Assembly (NCBI GenBank): GCA_023150915.1
Contig: JAKLKA010000043.1
Location: 1-47,700 of the forward strand
DNA from: Polyangiaceae bacterium
Lineage (GTDB): Bacteria > Myxococcota_A > Polyangia > Polyangiales > Polyangiaceae
Direction: 5' to 3'
DNA length: 47,700 nucleotides
Under the pieces are notes generated by a model that searched no databases, had not been told where the DNA came from, and saw nothing but the letters and a program-made list of their open reading frames with translations. How positions within the stretch are numbered: position 1 is the stretch's first letter; every line of letters starts with the position of its first letter. Positions 47,081-47,700 of this stretch are shown here, in pieces. The position numbers and the translations under genes are program-made.

Positions 47081-47700
47081 CTACCCGCCGAAGTTCTGCA
47101 CCCAGTAGTGCTTGTAGCCTTTCGTGCCCAGGTAGTAGCCCACACCCAGATCCTGGTAGCTCGCGTTCATGATGTTCTTGCAGTGTCCCGAGCTCTGCAT
47201 CCAGCCCTGGACCACTGAAGCCGGCGTGGTCTGCCCGGCCGCGATGTTCTCGCCCATGGTGCTGCCCGAGTAGCCCGCTTGCTTCATTCGGTCGAAGGGG
47301 CTGCGCCCGTCCAGGCTTTGATGACTGAAGTAGCCGCTGTCACCCATGTCCTTGGCGTGGGCGCGGGCCGAGGTGGTCAAGAGCGGGTGGCGCGTGATCG
47401 GCGCCGCCGGCGGGTACGCCACGCCGCCGCACGACGCGCCCGCTGCCCGCCGCTGGTTGACCAGTGCGATCACCTCGCACTCGAAGCTCTGAAAGCTCGA
47501 GCTCCAGCCGCTTCCGTCGTCGCCGCATGCAGTCGACCCACCGCCCCCCGAGCTGCCGCCACCGCCGGGAGCGCCGCCACCGCCGGGAGCGCCGCCACCG
47601 CCGGGAGCGCCGCCACCGCCGGGAGCGCCGCCACCGCCGGGAGCGCCACCCGTAGCGCTACCGCCACTGGAAGCGCCGCCGGTCGCCGGCGCGCCGCCGC
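47081..47700 (-). CDS. CAP/SCP-domain secreted protein (N-terminus outside window)
   Basis: The minus-strand reading enters at the right edge with GGAPATGGASSGGSATGG, continues with five APGGGG units, a short Ser/Gly stretch and STACGDDGSGWSSSFQSFECE, and then a CAP (SCP/PR-1) domain of about 130 residues: VIALVNQRRAAGASCGG, RHPLLTTSARAHAKDMGDSGYFSHQSLDGRSPFDRM, GENIAAGQ, SVVQGWMQSSGHCKNIMNASYQDLGVGYY and the final YKHYWVQNFGG. Conserved His and Glu of the CAP cleft are present. The start lies beyond 47700; a lipoprotein signal is likely by analogy with neighbours. Convergent with the ligase gene (9-nt gap). Confidence 0.85.
   Translation of the reverse strand, partial: GGAPATGGASSGGSATGGAPGGGGAPGGGGAPGGGGAPGGGGAPGGGGSSGGGGSTACGDDGSGWSSSFQSFECEVIALVNQRRAAGASCGGVAYPPAAPITRHPLLTTSARAHAKDMGDSGYFSHQSLDGRSPFDRMKQAGYSGSTMGENIAAGQTTPASVVQGWMQSSGHCKNIMNASYQDLGVGYYLGTKGYKHYWVQNFGG
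47565..47641 (-). repeat. Gly/Pro linker repeat in the CAP protein
   Basis: Five copies of the plus-strand 15-18-nt unit GGGAGCGCCGCCACCGCC encode (APGGGG)n in the linker before the CAP domain. Pure tandem copies imply recent slippage. Confidence 0.85.

Overview
The window is GC-rich, gene-dense DNA that fits a myxobacterium, most likely Polyangia/Sorangium-like (Myxococcota). Signs are a protein with a MYXO-CTERM-type sorting tail, AgmX/PglI-type C-terminal domains, PEGA/TPR proteins, a kinase-like protein and about ten secreted lipoproteins with long Gly/Ser linkers after the lipobox. No rRNA, tRNA, CRISPR array or prophage was seen.

Layout. Positions 1-4082 (minus strand) hold a compact operon that starts with a serine palmitoyltransferase (spt), followed by a MYXO-CTERM surface protein, a GNAT-like protein resembling bacterial ceramide synthase, and a lipoprotein cut by the window edge. 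Positions 4079-11457 (minus) hold truA, a lipoprotein, an AgmX-domain protein, rsmD, a PEGA protein, an FAD oxidoreductase, purN, purM and a membrane protein. Positions 11630-12585 (plus) hold a zinc-ribbon membrane protein and a small lipoprotein. Positions 12600-18412 (minus) hold two paralogous lipoproteins translationally coupled to ffh (SRP54), an AgmX-type lipoprotein and a DUF2330 protein. Positions 18518-28730 hold an Uma2 nuclease-like protein, a 4HBT thioesterase, an M28 peptidase, an MMPL/RND exporter, a PhoX-like phosphatase, a Gly-rich lipoprotein, a Ca2+-dependent PI-PLC-like enzyme, a beta-helix gene remnant and a PHB-depolymerase-like esterase. Positions 28744-36314 (minus) hold rsmI, an RpoH-type sigma factor, a TPR protein, a membrane-anchored pseudokinase, an unknown protein and two lipoproteins. 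Positions 36421-38199 hold a CPBP intramembrane protease and a secreted repeat protein.

The accessory part is 38200-42212: an intergenic REP-like repeat field (core AATGCTCGCC) interrupted by a complete 3,019-bp IS66-family element (38750-41768, 22-bp perfect inverted ends, 8-bp target duplication GCACCAAA). The element carries tnpA, tnpB, tnpC and a passenger gene. A nine-copy 26/27-bp minisatellite follows, next to hupE. Positions 43358-47700 hold an esterase, a DUF2341-like lipoprotein, a malonyl-CoA-synthetase-like ligase and a CAP-domain protein cut by the right edge.

The clearest window-wide signal not explained by the gene list is at gene starts. At least 13 genes, mostly secreted proteins and lipoproteins, have a TAnnnT -10-like hexamer 6-10 nt upstream of the start codon and no Shine-Dalgarno sequence, as expected for leaderless mRNAs. 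Housekeeping and operon-internal genes (spt, purM, purN, tnpA, the AgmX gene) instead have recognisable Shine-Dalgarno sequences.
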